Of a stretch of DNA of 64,000 nucleotides, positions 44,304 to 52,812 are shown in pieces (positions within the stretch are counted from its first letter, which is position 1; each line of letters begins with the position of its first letter). A model generated the notes under the pieces. That model did not search any database. It saw only the letters and a program-made list of their open reading frames with translations, and was not told where the DNA came from. The DNA is from Paracoccaceae bacterium. Lineage in GTDB: Bacteria > Pseudomonadota > Alphaproteobacteria > Rhodobacterales > Rhodobacteraceae. The DNA is taken from assembly GCA_021741245.1 (NCBI GenBank), contig JAIOYF010000003.1, forward strand, positions 186,001-250,000, read 5' to 3'. A program made the position numbers and the translations under genes.

Positions 44304-45152
44304 TTAATCGAAAAGGTCGATCTCTTCGTTGATCTCATCAATCACCGCCATGCGCTGATGTGCGGGTTCGCCCGCTTGACCGATATAGGCGATGGCCAGC
44401 ATGCGCAGGACTGAAATCAGAGTGGCATGGCTGGGGATGCGGCCAAAGGTGGCGACGTGACAGCCGATCACCAGCCGTGAAAACCGTTGCGCGCTGGCCA
44501 AAAAGCGATGGTCGGTGAGGGTGATGACATTCATCCGTGTGGTGCGGGCATAGGCGGTCAGGGCGGATTGAAACTTTGGGCGCGGCTCCAGCGTCATCAG
44601 GATCAGCACATCGCGTGGGCCCGTCATGGCAAGGTCTTCGGCCCATGTGCCCGCATCGGCGGCCAGCACATGCACATCGGGACGCAGCCGGGCAAAGGTC
44701 AGCCGCGCAAGGCGGGCAAGGCCCTCTTCGGCACCAAAGCCCATGCACCAGACGCGCGGCGCGTCATGGATCAGGCGCGCCGCATCTGTCAGCATATCGG
44801 GGCGCATTTCCTCGAAGGTGCGGGTCAGGTTCAAAAGCTCCAGGTTCAGATGGTCACCAATCGACCGGCCCAGAACCGCTTGGTCAGGTGTCGCTTGGGA
44901 ATAGGCATAGGGCTGGGTGCGGTTGCGCTCTTCGCGGGCCTGGCTGCGCGCCTCCTCAAAATCGGTATAGCCGATGTTGCGGAAAAACCGCGCCGTGGTG
45001 GCTTTGGACACGCCCGCAAGGGTGGACAGTTCGGTGGCGGAGTGGGTTTCAATCAATGCCTGATTCTCAAGCAACAATGCCGCAAGTTTTTGCTCTGCCT
45101 TGGTCAAGCGTGAAATTCTTTCCTGAAGTCTTAGGGTTAGACGTGTGGCCAT
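44304..45152 (-). CDS. MurR/RpiR-family transcriptional regulator
   Basis: A 282-residue repressor type with an N-terminal RpiR helix-turn-helix ('ELSTLAGVSKATTARFFRNI') and a C-terminal SIS domain ('RVWCMGFGAEEGLARLARLT', 'DVLILMTLEPRPKFQSALTA') that usually binds a phosphosugar or another small ligand. It is divergent from the 5-FCL-like gene. The 88-base intergenic region holds several TGAAAC elements, so self-control and control of the transporter operon are likely. Confidence 0.87.
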   Translation of the reverse strand: MATRLTLRLQERISRLTKAEQKLAALLLENQALIETHSATELSTLAGVSKATTARFFRNIGYTDFEEARSQAREERNRTQPYAYSQATPDQAVLGRSIGDHLNLELLNLTRTFEEMRPDMLTDAARLIHDAPRVWCMGFGAEEGLARLARLTFARLRPDVHVLAADAGTWAEDLAMTGPRDVLILMTLEPRPKFQSALTAYARTTRMNVITLTDHRFLASAQRFSRLVIGCHVATFGRIPSHATLISVLRMLAIAYIGQAGEPAHQRMAVIDEINEEIDLFD

Positions 45153-45188
45153 CGATGAACGTTTTCCCCGTCAGAGCGCTTGAATATA

Positions 45189-45224
45189 TGAAACATTCGT
45201 TTCAATATCATGAAACGATGAAAC
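45189..45224. promoter_or_regulatory. TGAAAC operator cluster between RpiR gene and transporter operon
   Basis: A perfect inverted repeat TGAAAC-ATTC-GTTTCA (45189-45204) is followed by two direct copies of TGAAAC (45211-45216 and 45219-45224). The position in a short divergent promoter region suggests binding by the RpiR protein. Confidence 0.65.
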
Positions 45225-45240
45225 ACTGGTGGGGCCAATC

Positions 45241-45978
45241 ATGTCGAAGTCAAAGATCATACGCCAGCAGATTTGGGGCAGGCTGCATGATGTGGCAAAG
45301 CCTGATACGCGGTTTCATCTGAACTTTTCCGAGGTGATCCCCGATTTCGTGGGATCCGAGGCCGCGACAGAGCATGTGGTCGCCATGCCCGAATATGCGG
45401 CCAGCCAATTCGCCTTTATCACGCCCGACAACTGCCTTGTGGATCTGCGCCGTCGCATGATTGCGGATGGCAAATCCTTTGTGATGTCGACCTATGGCAT
45501 CTATCGCGGGTTTTTGCTGATCGAACCCGGAATGGTGCCTGCGGGGGCCGAACTTTATGCCGCATGGCTGGACGGGATGGAACATTTCGCACGGCCGATC
45601 ACGCTGGAAGAGATCGCACGGCGGGGGCGGTTTGATTTCATGGTCACCGGGGCCTCGGCCGTCTCGGTCGATGGCGTGCGCTTTGGCAAGGGGCATGGGT
45701 TCTTTGATCTGGAATGGGGCATGTTCACCGACCTTGGGCTTGTCGATGAAACCACGCCTGTCGTCGCGGTCGTGCATGACTGCCAGATGGTTGAGGAAAA
45801 GCTGACCCCGTCCGAGACGGATATTCTTGTCGATCATATTGCCACCCCCACAAGGATGCACCGGGTGGAACGCCGGGCCAAGCGCCCACATGGCGTGAAG
45901 TGGAACCTGCTGGAGCCCAAACAGATCGCCGACACCCCCCCGTTGCAAGAATTGCAGCGGATACAGGGGATTGCCTGA
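45241..45978 (+). CDS. 5-formyltetrahydrofolate cyclo-ligase-like protein (COG0212 type)
   Basis: A 245-residue member of the 5-formyl-THF cyclo-ligase fold. The phosphate-binding segment reads 'GVRFGKGHGFFDLEWGMF', closer to the divergent COG0212 branch than to true cyclo-ligases, which have a GxGGGYYDR-like loop. That branch has been linked to thiamine metabolism in plants and archaea, so folate repair is not assured. The ATG at 45241 follows TGGGG; a GTG at 45229 is possible. It heads an operon with an NMT1/THI5-type transporter, so it may process the imported compound. Confidence 0.78.
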   Translation: MSKSKIIRQQIWGRLHDVAKPDTRFHLNFSEVIPDFVGSEAATEHVVAMPEYAASQFAFITPDNCLVDLRRRMIADGKSFVMSTYGIYRGFLLIEPGMVPAGAELYAAWLDGMEHFARPITLEEIARRGRFDFMVTGASAVSVDGVRFGKGHGFFDLEWGMFTDLGLVDETTPVVAVVHDCQMVEEKLTPSETDILVDHIATPTRMHRVERRAKRPHGVKWNLLEPKQIADTPPLQELQRIQGIA

Positions 45979-46025
45979 AGCCTCCTCCTCCCATTCCTCC
46001 CCCCCTTCATCACAGGATCACCGCA

Positions 46026-46997
46026 ATGAAAGTATTGCTTAATCGCCGTTCATTTCTTGCAGCCACCGCTGCGGCCACTGCCCTTCCCCTGATGCCGCGC
46101 ATGGCACGCGCCGCCAGCCCCTTTGCCATGCAGGCGGCATGGATCAATGACGCGGAATTCGCGGGCTACTTTTTGGCCATGGATCAGGGCTATTATGCCG
46201 CCGAGGGTCTGGATCTGACCTATCTGTCCGGTGGGCCGGATGTGATCCCCGAAAGCACCATCGTCGCGGGCCGAGCCGATCTGGCGCTGACCACGCCTGA
46301 CACCACGATCAAGGCGATTGCGGAACAGGGGGCCAAGTTCAAGATCATTGGCGCGCAATACCAAAAGAACCCGATCGGTATTGTCAGCCTTGCCAAAAAC
46401 CCGATCACCACCCCGGCCGAAATGGTAGGCAAGACCATCGCCGTGCCCCCGGTGAATACGATCAGCGTCGAGGCGATGCTGGCCATGAACAACATCGACC
46501 GCGCCTCGGTCAACATCGTGCCTTATGCCTATGATCCGACCCCGTTGATCAAGGGCGAGATTGATGCCAGCCTCGATTTCACCACCAATGTGCCCTATAC
46601 GATCAAGACCATGGGCGAGGATGCGATGTCCTTCTTGCTCTATGATTTTGGCTATACCATCTACAATGACACAATCGTTGTGACCGAAGAGACCCTTGCC
46701 AGCAAGCGGGCCGAGCTGGTGGCGTGGCTGCGGGCCAGCCGAAAGGGTTGGACAGAAAACAACGTGGATCCCGCCGCATGGCCGCCAAAATGGGAGACGA
46801 CCCATTTCGCAGGCACCGGGCGCAGCATCGACAATGAGGTGTTCTTCAACACCGCGCAAAAGCCTTTGATTGACAGCCCGGACGGTATCTTTGCGATGAC
46901 CGAAGACGGCATCGCCGGCAACCTTGAAGCCTTGGCCAAGGTTGGCATCATGGGCACGCGCGATATGTTTGACACGACACTGCTTGAGGAAATCTGA
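46026..46997 (+). CDS. NMT1/THI5-like ABC transporter substrate-binding protein
   Basis: A 323-residue periplasmic binding protein. The N-terminus 'LNRRSFLAATAAATALPL' is a twin-arginine-type signal ending near 'ARAASP'. The mature part begins with 'QAAWINDAEFAGYFLAMDQG' and includes 'LSGGPDVIPESTIVAGRADL', the typical NMT1/SsuA-like pattern. Related proteins carry pyrimidine precursors of thiamine, sulfonates or riboflavin; the ligand is unknown here. The true start is the ATG at 46026, not a longer frame overlapping the previous gene. The stop touches the ATPase start. Confidence 0.87.
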   Translation: MKVLLNRRSFLAATAAATALPLMPRMARAASPFAMQAAWINDAEFAGYFLAMDQGYYAAEGLDLTYLSGGPDVIPESTIVAGRADLALTTPDTTIKAIAEQGAKFKIIGAQYQKNPIGIVSLAKNPITTPAEMVGKTIAVPPVNTISVEAMLAMNNIDRASVNIVPYAYDPTPLIKGEIDASLDFTTNVPYTIKTMGEDAMSFLLYDFGYTIYNDTIVVTEETLASKRAELVAWLRASRKGWTENNVDPAAWPPKWETTHFAGTGRSIDNEVFFNTAQKPLIDSPDGIFAMTEDGIAGNLEALAKVGIMGTRDMFDTTLLEEI

Positions 46998-47767
46998 TGA
47001 CGGCCCCCGCAGGGATTGCGCTTTCTGGCCTGTGCAAGACATTTGCAAGCCATGGCCAAAAAGTAGAGGCCCTGCGGGACGTTTCGCTGAACTGCCCGGC
47101 GGGCAGTTTCACAGCGCTGATCGGGCCGTCGGGCTGTGGAAAGTCCACGATCTTGCGCGCGGCCTTGGGGCTGGAGCCGCTGGATAGCGGGCGGGTGGAA
47201 ATTGGCGGGCAGGCACCGCAGGCGGCAACCCGCGCTGGCGTGACGGGCGTGGCGTTTCAAGATGCAGCGCTGTTGCCATGGCGCACGGTTGCGCAAAACA
47301 TTGCCCTGCCGCTGGAGGTGCTGGGCCGCGCCGTGGGGCCGGAACAGGGCCGCATCCGCGATCTGATCGCCCTTGTCGGTCTGCAGGGGCGTGAAACTGC
47401 GCTGCCGGGGGAATTGTCGGGCGGCATGCGGCAGCGGGTAGCGATTGCACGCGCCCTTGTCAGCGCGCCGCAAGTCTTGTTTCTGGATGAGCCCTTCGGG
47501 GCGCTGGACCAGATCTTGCGCCGCCAGATGAACATCGAATTGCAACGCATCTGGGCAGAGACGGGCGTGACCACCTTGCTTGTGACCCATGGCATTGATG
47601 AGGCTGTGTTTCTGGCCGACCGCGTGGCCATCATGCAAGCGGGGCCGGGCCGTATTGTCGAAGTGGTCGAAATCCCCTTTGCCCGCCCACGCGCGGCCAG
47701 TCTGTTTTCCGACCCCGAATTTCATCACCAATGCGACCATATCGCCGGGGTCTTGCATGGCGGCTAG
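46997..47767 (+). CDS. ABC transporter ATPase (SsuB/TauB-like)
   Basis: ATPase of 256 residues for the NMT1-type importer. Walker A '[20 protein letters not shown]', signature 'LSGGMRQRVAIARALV' and Walker B 'VLFLDEPFGALD' are intact, followed by the H-loop 'TLLVTHGIDEA'. It overlaps the binding-protein gene by one base and the permease by 11 bases. Confidence 0.9.
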   Translation: MTAPAGIALSGLCKTFASHGQKVEALRDVSLNCPAGSFTALIGPSGCGKSTILRAALGLEPLDSGRVEIGGQAPQAATRAGVTGVAFQDAALLPWRTVAQNIALPLEVLGRAVGPEQGRIRDLIALVGLQGRETALPGELSGGMRQRVAIARALVSAPQVLFLDEPFGALDQILRRQMNIELQRIWAETGVTTLLVTHGIDEAVFLADRVAIMQAGPGRIVEVVEIPFARPRAASLFSDPEFHHQCDHIAGVLHGG

Positions 47768-49298
47768 GCTGCGCGCGTTCTTTCCCTATCTGATCGCCCT
47801 GATCTTGTGGGAGGTCGCAGGGCAGCTTGACCTTGTGGCCTCGGGGGCGCTGCCTGCACCATCCGAGATCTGGGCGCGCTTTTGGCTGGACCGCGCCGAT
47901 TACCCGCGCCATGTCTGGGCCACCTTGCAGGCGTCGGGGGCCGGGTTTGTCCTTGGCAATGCCATTGCGGTGCTGGCGGGGCTGTTGTTCGTGTTGTTGC
48001 CCGCAACGGCGCGGGTGGCGCGCGGGCTGAACATTGCGATCTTTGCGCTGCCGCCGATTGCCATTGCCCCGATCCTTGCCCTGACGCTGGAGGGGATGAC
48101 CCCGCGCATCGTGCTGGCGGCCCTTGGGGTCTATTTCGTGACCATGCAGGCCACTGTCACGGGCCTGTCGCAGTTTGACAGCCGCACCGCCGATCTGGTG
48201 CGCGCCTATGGCGGCACGCGCGCCAGCGTTTTGCGTTTTGTGCAATTGCGCGGGGCCTTGCCCGCCATTCTGTCAGGCTTTCGTGTGGCGGCCCCCAATG
48301 CTGTGCTTGGGGCCATTCTGGCGGAGTTTGGCGGCGGCGGGCGTTGGGGGCTTGGGGCCTATTTGCTGGGGTCGCTGGGCCGGGGGGAGCCTGCACGACT
48401 GTGGGGCATTGGTTTGACGGCCACGCTGATTGCGGGGCTGTCTTATGCGGTGTTTGCCGCGATCTCGGCCCGCGTCATGGGGGCGTCACGGGCTGTCACA
48501 CTGAACCCCGCCGCTGCCCCCTCTGCCACGGGTGCGCCGGGGGGGCTTTGGCTGGGACTTGCCTCGCTTATCTTGCCGTTTTTGGTGTGGTGGGGGTTTC
48601 TTGTGGCGTTGCGGGTGCCTGACATGCTGGGCAAAACCCCGTGGGACGTGTTTCACTATTTGTTCTTGGCCGATGGCGCGGCGCAGGCGCAGGGCAGGCT
48701 TTTGGCCGCATTGGCCGAAACCCTGCCCATCACCGGGCTTGGGCTGGCGGCGGGGTTGTCGGTGGCCTTTGCGCTTTCGGTCAGTTCCCACCTGTCGCCC
48801 GGATTTACCCGCGCCTTTTTGCCCTTTGCCTTGGTGACGCAAACCATGCCCTTGGTCGCGCTCACCCCATTGCTGGTGCTGATCCTTGGGCGCGGCACGG
48901 CTGTGACCCTGTGGATCACCATTTCGGTCACCTTCTTTCCGGCCTATGTGATGATCACCCAAGGGCTGGCCCAAGTGCCGCGTGCGGCCCTTGAACTGCC
49001 GCGCGCCTATGGGGCGAGCCCTTGGCGAGAGCTGCGGTTGGTGGCCATCCCGGCCTCGGTCCCATGGGTCTTTGCCGCCATCCGCACCACTGTGCCCCGC
49101 GCCCTTTTGGGGGTGATGATCGCAGAGTGGTTGGCCACGGGGCGGGGGCTTGGCAACCTGCTGAACCAATCCCGCGGCTATATGGACTTCAGCATGATCT
49201 GGACGGTCGCTGTGGTCAGCGTGCTTTTGTCCGTTGGATTTTACCAGATGGCCCAAGGGGTTGAGCGGATGGTCCTGCGCCGGATGGGGGGCGCATAG
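47757..49298 (+). CDS. Fused double-domain ABC transporter permease
   Basis: Single 513-residue protein with two complete BPD_transp_1 domains joined by a linker near residues 245-265 ('NPAAAPSATGAPGG'). Each half has an EAA loop: 'ADLVRAYGGTRASVLRFVQL' and 'LELPRAYGASPWRELRLVAI'. Importers of this class normally use two copies of a 250-residue permease. Here both halves are encoded in one gene and have diverged, which would give a fixed pseudo-dimer. The ATG at 47757 lies inside the ATPase gene. Confidence 0.85.
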   Translation: MAARLRAFFPYLIALILWEVAGQLDLVASGALPAPSEIWARFWLDRADYPRHVWATLQASGAGFVLGNAIAVLAGLLFVLLPATARVARGLNIAIFALPPIAIAPILALTLEGMTPRIVLAALGVYFVTMQATVTGLSQFDSRTADLVRAYGGTRASVLRFVQLRGALPAILSGFRVAAPNAVLGAILAEFGGGGRWGLGAYLLGSLGRGEPARLWGIGLTATLIAGLSYAVFAAISARVMGASRAVTLNPAAAPSATGAPGGLWLGLASLILPFLVWWGFLVALRVPDMLGKTPWDVFHYLFLADGAAQAQGRLLAALAETLPITGLGLAAGLSVAFALSVSSHLSPGFTRAFLPFALVTQTMPLVALTPLLVLILGRGTAVTLWITISVTFFPAYVMITQGLAQVPRAALELPRAYGASPWRELRLVAIPASVPWVFAAIRTTVPRALLGVMIAEWLATGRGLGNLLNQSRGYMDFSMIWTVAVVSVLLSVGFYQMAQGVERMVLRRMGGA

Positions 49299-49447
49299 CG
49301 CTGCGCTTTGCATGGGCGCAAGGCGCGGCCTGTGGCGTATGTGCAGGCAGGACGGGATGAAATAAGCTGCACCCCATGACATGGTCCGGGCGACCGGAGC
49401 GATAGGGGGGGCTTTATGGCAAGGTTTGGCAAAAAGGGGCGTGGTTC

Positions 49448-50086
49448 ATGGTGAAGGCCCTTGTTGTCTATTGTCACCCCCGGCCTGACAGCTTTACCGC
49501 CGCCGTGCGCGATCAGATCTTGGCGCATTTGGCCGCGCATGGCGCCCAGACACGCCTGATCGACCTTTATGCCCAAGGGTTCAGCCCGGTGCTGTCTGCT
49601 GAAGAACATCGCGATTATGCGGATGCCGCCCTCAATCAACGCGGTATGGAGGAGGCGATTGCCGATCTGCAATGGTGCGACACCCTGATCTTTGTCTATC
49701 CGACGTGGTGGTATGGCCTGCCTGCCATGCTCAAGGGCTGGCTTGACCGCGCCCTTGTGCCCGGCGTCGCCTTTTTGATGCCCGATGCCGCGCACAAGGA
49801 CATCCGCCCCGGCCTGCCGCAGATCACGCGGTTTGGCGTCTTTACCACCTGTGGGGCAAGTTGGTGGCTGACGTGGCTGATCGGCGCGCCGGGGCGACGC
49901 ACACTGATCCGCGGGGTACGATTTTTGTGCGCGCGGCGGTGCAAAACGGTCTTTGCCGCGCATTATGCGATGGACAGTTCCACCCCACAAAGCCGGGCCG
50001 CCCATCTGTCCAAGGTTACGACCAAACTTGACCGCTTGTTGGGTCGAAAAGCCCCGCCGCCTGAGCAGAGCCGTGCACGATCATGA
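49448..50086 (+). CDS. Flavodoxin-fold NAD(P)H oxidoreductase (KefF/MdaB/NQO1-like)
   Basis: A 212-residue FMN or FAD quinone-reductase-type protein. The N-terminus 'ALVVYCHPRPDSFTAAVRDQ' is the flavin phosphate loop and 'LIFVYPTWWYGLPAMLKGWL' the conserved flavin and substrate segment of the NQO1 group. The basic, Pro-rich C-terminal tail is not conserved. The ATG at 49448 is preceded by AAGGGG. No operon partner was identified; it stands alone before icd. Confidence 0.82.
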   Translation: MVKALVVYCHPRPDSFTAAVRDQILAHLAAHGAQTRLIDLYAQGFSPVLSAEEHRDYADAALNQRGMEEAIADLQWCDTLIFVYPTWWYGLPAMLKGWLDRALVPGVAFLMPDAAHKDIRPGLPQITRFGVFTTCGASWWLTWLIGAPGRRTLIRGVRFLCARRCKTVFAAHYAMDSSTPQSRAAHLSKVTTKLDRLLGRKAPPPEQSRARS

Positions 50087-50339
50087 TCGTCAATGCATGT
50101 GGAGGCAGAGGGGACATAACGCAATCCAGTCCGCAAGGTCACAGGGCGTTCACAGGTCATTTGGCGCTGTTTGGGCAACGAAATCAGACCGATCATTGGC
50201 CTTGCGACCATTTGGCCAGTTTAAATCCGCAAATTAGCGCTAACGGCCCTAGGCCGCGTCATTGCATTTTCAACACTTCTGAGGCATGGCGGAGCGTATC
50301 GAAACCTGACGTCACAATGACAGAGATAGGGCCCGACCC

Positions 50340-52568
50340 ATGACCGACAACGCCACGCCTGATATTATTTACACCAAGGTTGACGAAGCACCCCAACTCG
50401 CTTCGGCATCGCTGCTTCCGATCATCCAGTCGTTCTCGGCGGCGGCGGGGGTTTCGGTCGGGGTCAAGGATATCTCGCTTGCGGGTCGCATCATTGCCGC
50501 GTTTCCCGAGAACCTGCGGCCGGACCAGCGCCAACCCGATGATCTGGCAGAACTGGGCGAGTTGGTGAAAAAACCAAATGCCAATGTGATCAAGCTGCCA
50601 AATATCTCGGCCTCGGTGCCGCAGCTTGTGGCGGCGGTCAAGGAATTGCAGGCCAAGGGCTATGACATTCCCAACTATCCCGAAGATCCAAGCACAGATG
50701 CCGAAAAAGCCATACGCGCGCGGTTTGATGCCATCAAGGGCTCTGCCGTGAACCCGGTCTTGCGCGAAGGCAACTCGGATCGGCGCGCGGCTGTTGCGGT
50801 CAAGAACTATGCCAAGGCCAATCCGCATTCGATGGGCAAATGGTCTGCTGACAGCAAAACCATTGTCACGACCATGTCGGCCGATGATTTCTTTTCGAAT
50901 GAAAAATCTGCGATCCTTACGGCAGAGCAGGCCGGTCCTGCGCGCATCGAACTGGTGGGCCGTGATGGCAGCATCACGGTTCTGAAAGAAAGTGTGAAAT
51001 ACACCGCCGGCACGGTTGTGGATGCGACATTCATGTCGGCCCGCGCCCTTGATGCCTTCCTTGCAGAGCAGATTGCCGCCACGAAAGAGGCAGGCATCTT
51101 GTTCTCAATCCACCTGAAAGCCACGATGATGAAGGTCTCGGACCCGATCATCTTTGGCCATGCGGTCAAGGTCTTCTTGCAGCCCGTCTTTGATGCCTAT
51201 GGCGACAAACTGGCAGCGGCTGGCGTGAACCCCAACTCAGGTCTTGGGGCCTTGCTTGAGCAGGTCAAGACGATGGCGGATGGCGCCGAGATCATGGCCG
51301 CGATTGATGCCGTGATGGCCGATCGCCCGCCGCTTTACATGGTGAATTCCGACAAGGGCATCACCAACCTGCACGTGCCCTCTGATGTGATCATCGACGC
51401 TTCGATCCCGGCGCTGATCCGCGCGGGCGGCAAGGGCTGGGGCCCGGATGGCAAGGCGGCGGACACCAATTGTGTGATCCCCGACAGCTCATACGCGCCA
51501 ATTTATGACGAATCCGTGCTGTATTTCAAAGAAACCGGCGCCCTTGATCCGCGCACGGCTGGTACAGTGCAAAACGTCGGCCTGATGGCGCAAAAGGCCG
51601 AGGAATACGGATCGCACCCCACCACATTCGAGGTGCCGCACGCAGGCGTCGTGCGCATCGTTCTGGCCAATGGCGACATCTTGCACGAGCATGAGGTCGA
51701 GGCGGGCGATATCTGGCGCTCGGCCTCAACCAAGCAGGCACCGATTGAAGATTGGGTGCAACTTGCGATCAGCCGCCAAAAGGCCGAAGGCTGTCAGGCG
51801 ATCTTCTGGCTTGATGAATCGCGCGCCCATGATGCGGAACTGCTCAAATATGTCCGCCCGATCCTTGCTGCGGCAGGTGTGACGGACAAGTTCCTGATCC
51901 TGACCCCGCGCGCTGCCACCCGCCTGTCGCTGGAAACCATCCGCAAGGGCAAGGATTCCATCGCCATTTCCGGCAACGTGCTGCGCGACTATCTGACCGA
52001 CCTTTTCCCAATTCTGGAACTTGGCACCTCGGCCAAGATGCTGTCGATCGTCAAGCTGATGAACGGCGGGGGCATGTTTGAGACCGGGGCTGGCGGCTCC
52101 GCCCCCAAGCATGTGCAGCAATTGGTCGAGGAAAACCACCTTCGCTGGGATTCTCTTGGGGAATTCTGTGCGCTTGGCGAAAGCCTGAAGTTTCTGGCCG
52201 AGACAAGTGACAATGACAAGGCGCGGATCTTGGGAAATGCCGTGGATCGCGCCACCCAAGGGGTTCTGGACCAGAACAAATCGCCAGAAGCCAAGGTTGG
52301 CCAGACCGACAACCGCAGCAGCCACTACTACTTTGCCCTTTATTGGGCCAAGGCGCTTGCCAACCAGAACGAGGATGCCGATTTGATCGCGCACTTCGCT
52401 CCCATCGCCAAGGCCTTGGAAGAGAACGAAGATCGCATCTTGTCAGAGCTGGCGGCAGCCGAGGGCAAGCCTGCAGATCTGGGCGGCTATTACCACACGG
52501 ACGCAGAGAAAACCGCGAACGTGATGCGCCCGTCGTCGACGTTGCTTTCGATTCTCGGGCAAGACTGA
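50340..52568 (+). CDS. icd: NADP-dependent isocitrate dehydrogenase, monomeric type
   Basis: TCA-cycle enzyme of 742 residues, the size of the monomeric IDH class. That class is unrelated in length to the 400-residue dimeric enzyme. Family stretches are '[20 protein letters not shown]', '[20 protein letters not shown]' and '[18 protein letters not shown]' (isocitrate-binding Ser and Asn residues). It is followed by a strong bidirectional-looking terminator. The ATG at 50340 has only a weak purine stretch upstream but begins the conserved N-terminus. Confidence 0.96.
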   Translation: MTDNATPDIIYTKVDEAPQLASASLLPIIQSFSAAAGVSVGVKDISLAGRIIAAFPENLRPDQRQPDDLAELGELVKKPNANVIKLPNISASVPQLVAAVKELQAKGYDIPNYPEDPSTDAEKAIRARFDAIKGSAVNPVLREGNSDRRAAVAVKNYAKANPHSMGKWSADSKTIVTTMSADDFFSNEKSAILTAEQAGPARIELVGRDGSITVLKESVKYTAGTVVDATFMSARALDAFLAEQIAATKEAGILFSIHLKATMMKVSDPIIFGHAVKVFLQPVFDAYGDKLAAAGVNPNSGLGALLEQVKTMADGAEIMAAIDAVMADRPPLYMVNSDKGITNLHVPSDVIIDASIPALIRAGGKGWGPDGKAADTNCVIPDSSYAPIYDESVLYFKETGALDPRTAGTVQNVGLMAQKAEEYGSHPTTFEVPHAGVVRIVLANGDILHEHEVEAGDIWRSASTKQAPIEDWVQLAISRQKAEGCQAIFWLDESRAHDAELLKYVRPILAAAGVTDKFLILTPRAATRLSLETIRKGKDSIAISGNVLRDYLTDLFPILELGTSAKMLSIVKLMNGGGMFETGAGGSAPKHVQQLVEENHLRWDSLGEFCALGESLKFLAETSDNDKARILGNAVDRATQGVLDQNKSPEAKVGQTDNRSSHYYFALYWAKALANQNEDADLIAHFAPIAKALEENEDRILSELAAAEGKPADLGGYYHTDAEKTANVMRPSSTLLSILGQD

Positions 52569-52594
52569 CGCCACAGGCGGCCCGGCAAGACGAC

Positions 52595-52625
52595 AAAAAG
52601 CCCGCATGTCACATGCGGGCTTTTT
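52595..52625. terminator. Rho-independent terminator after icd
   Basis: AAAAA, then stem GCCCGCATG / CATGCGGGC with a 3-base loop, then TTTTT. This is a classic terminator that is symmetric, 27 bases past the icd stop. Confidence 0.92.
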
Positions 52626-52812
52626 CACATCCGGTGATGCGGGCCGCCCCGCAATTCTTGCACAGCGGAAACCGCCCACTGACCTTTGCGGCGCTAACGC
52701 CAATTTAACTTCGGATTGAAATGATCAGCACGCGACCGGGGCCAGAGCGTTCTCGGCCCGTGCCTGCATGCACGGCGGCATGGCGTTATTCTTGGTATGA
52801 AGGTGACTTTGA

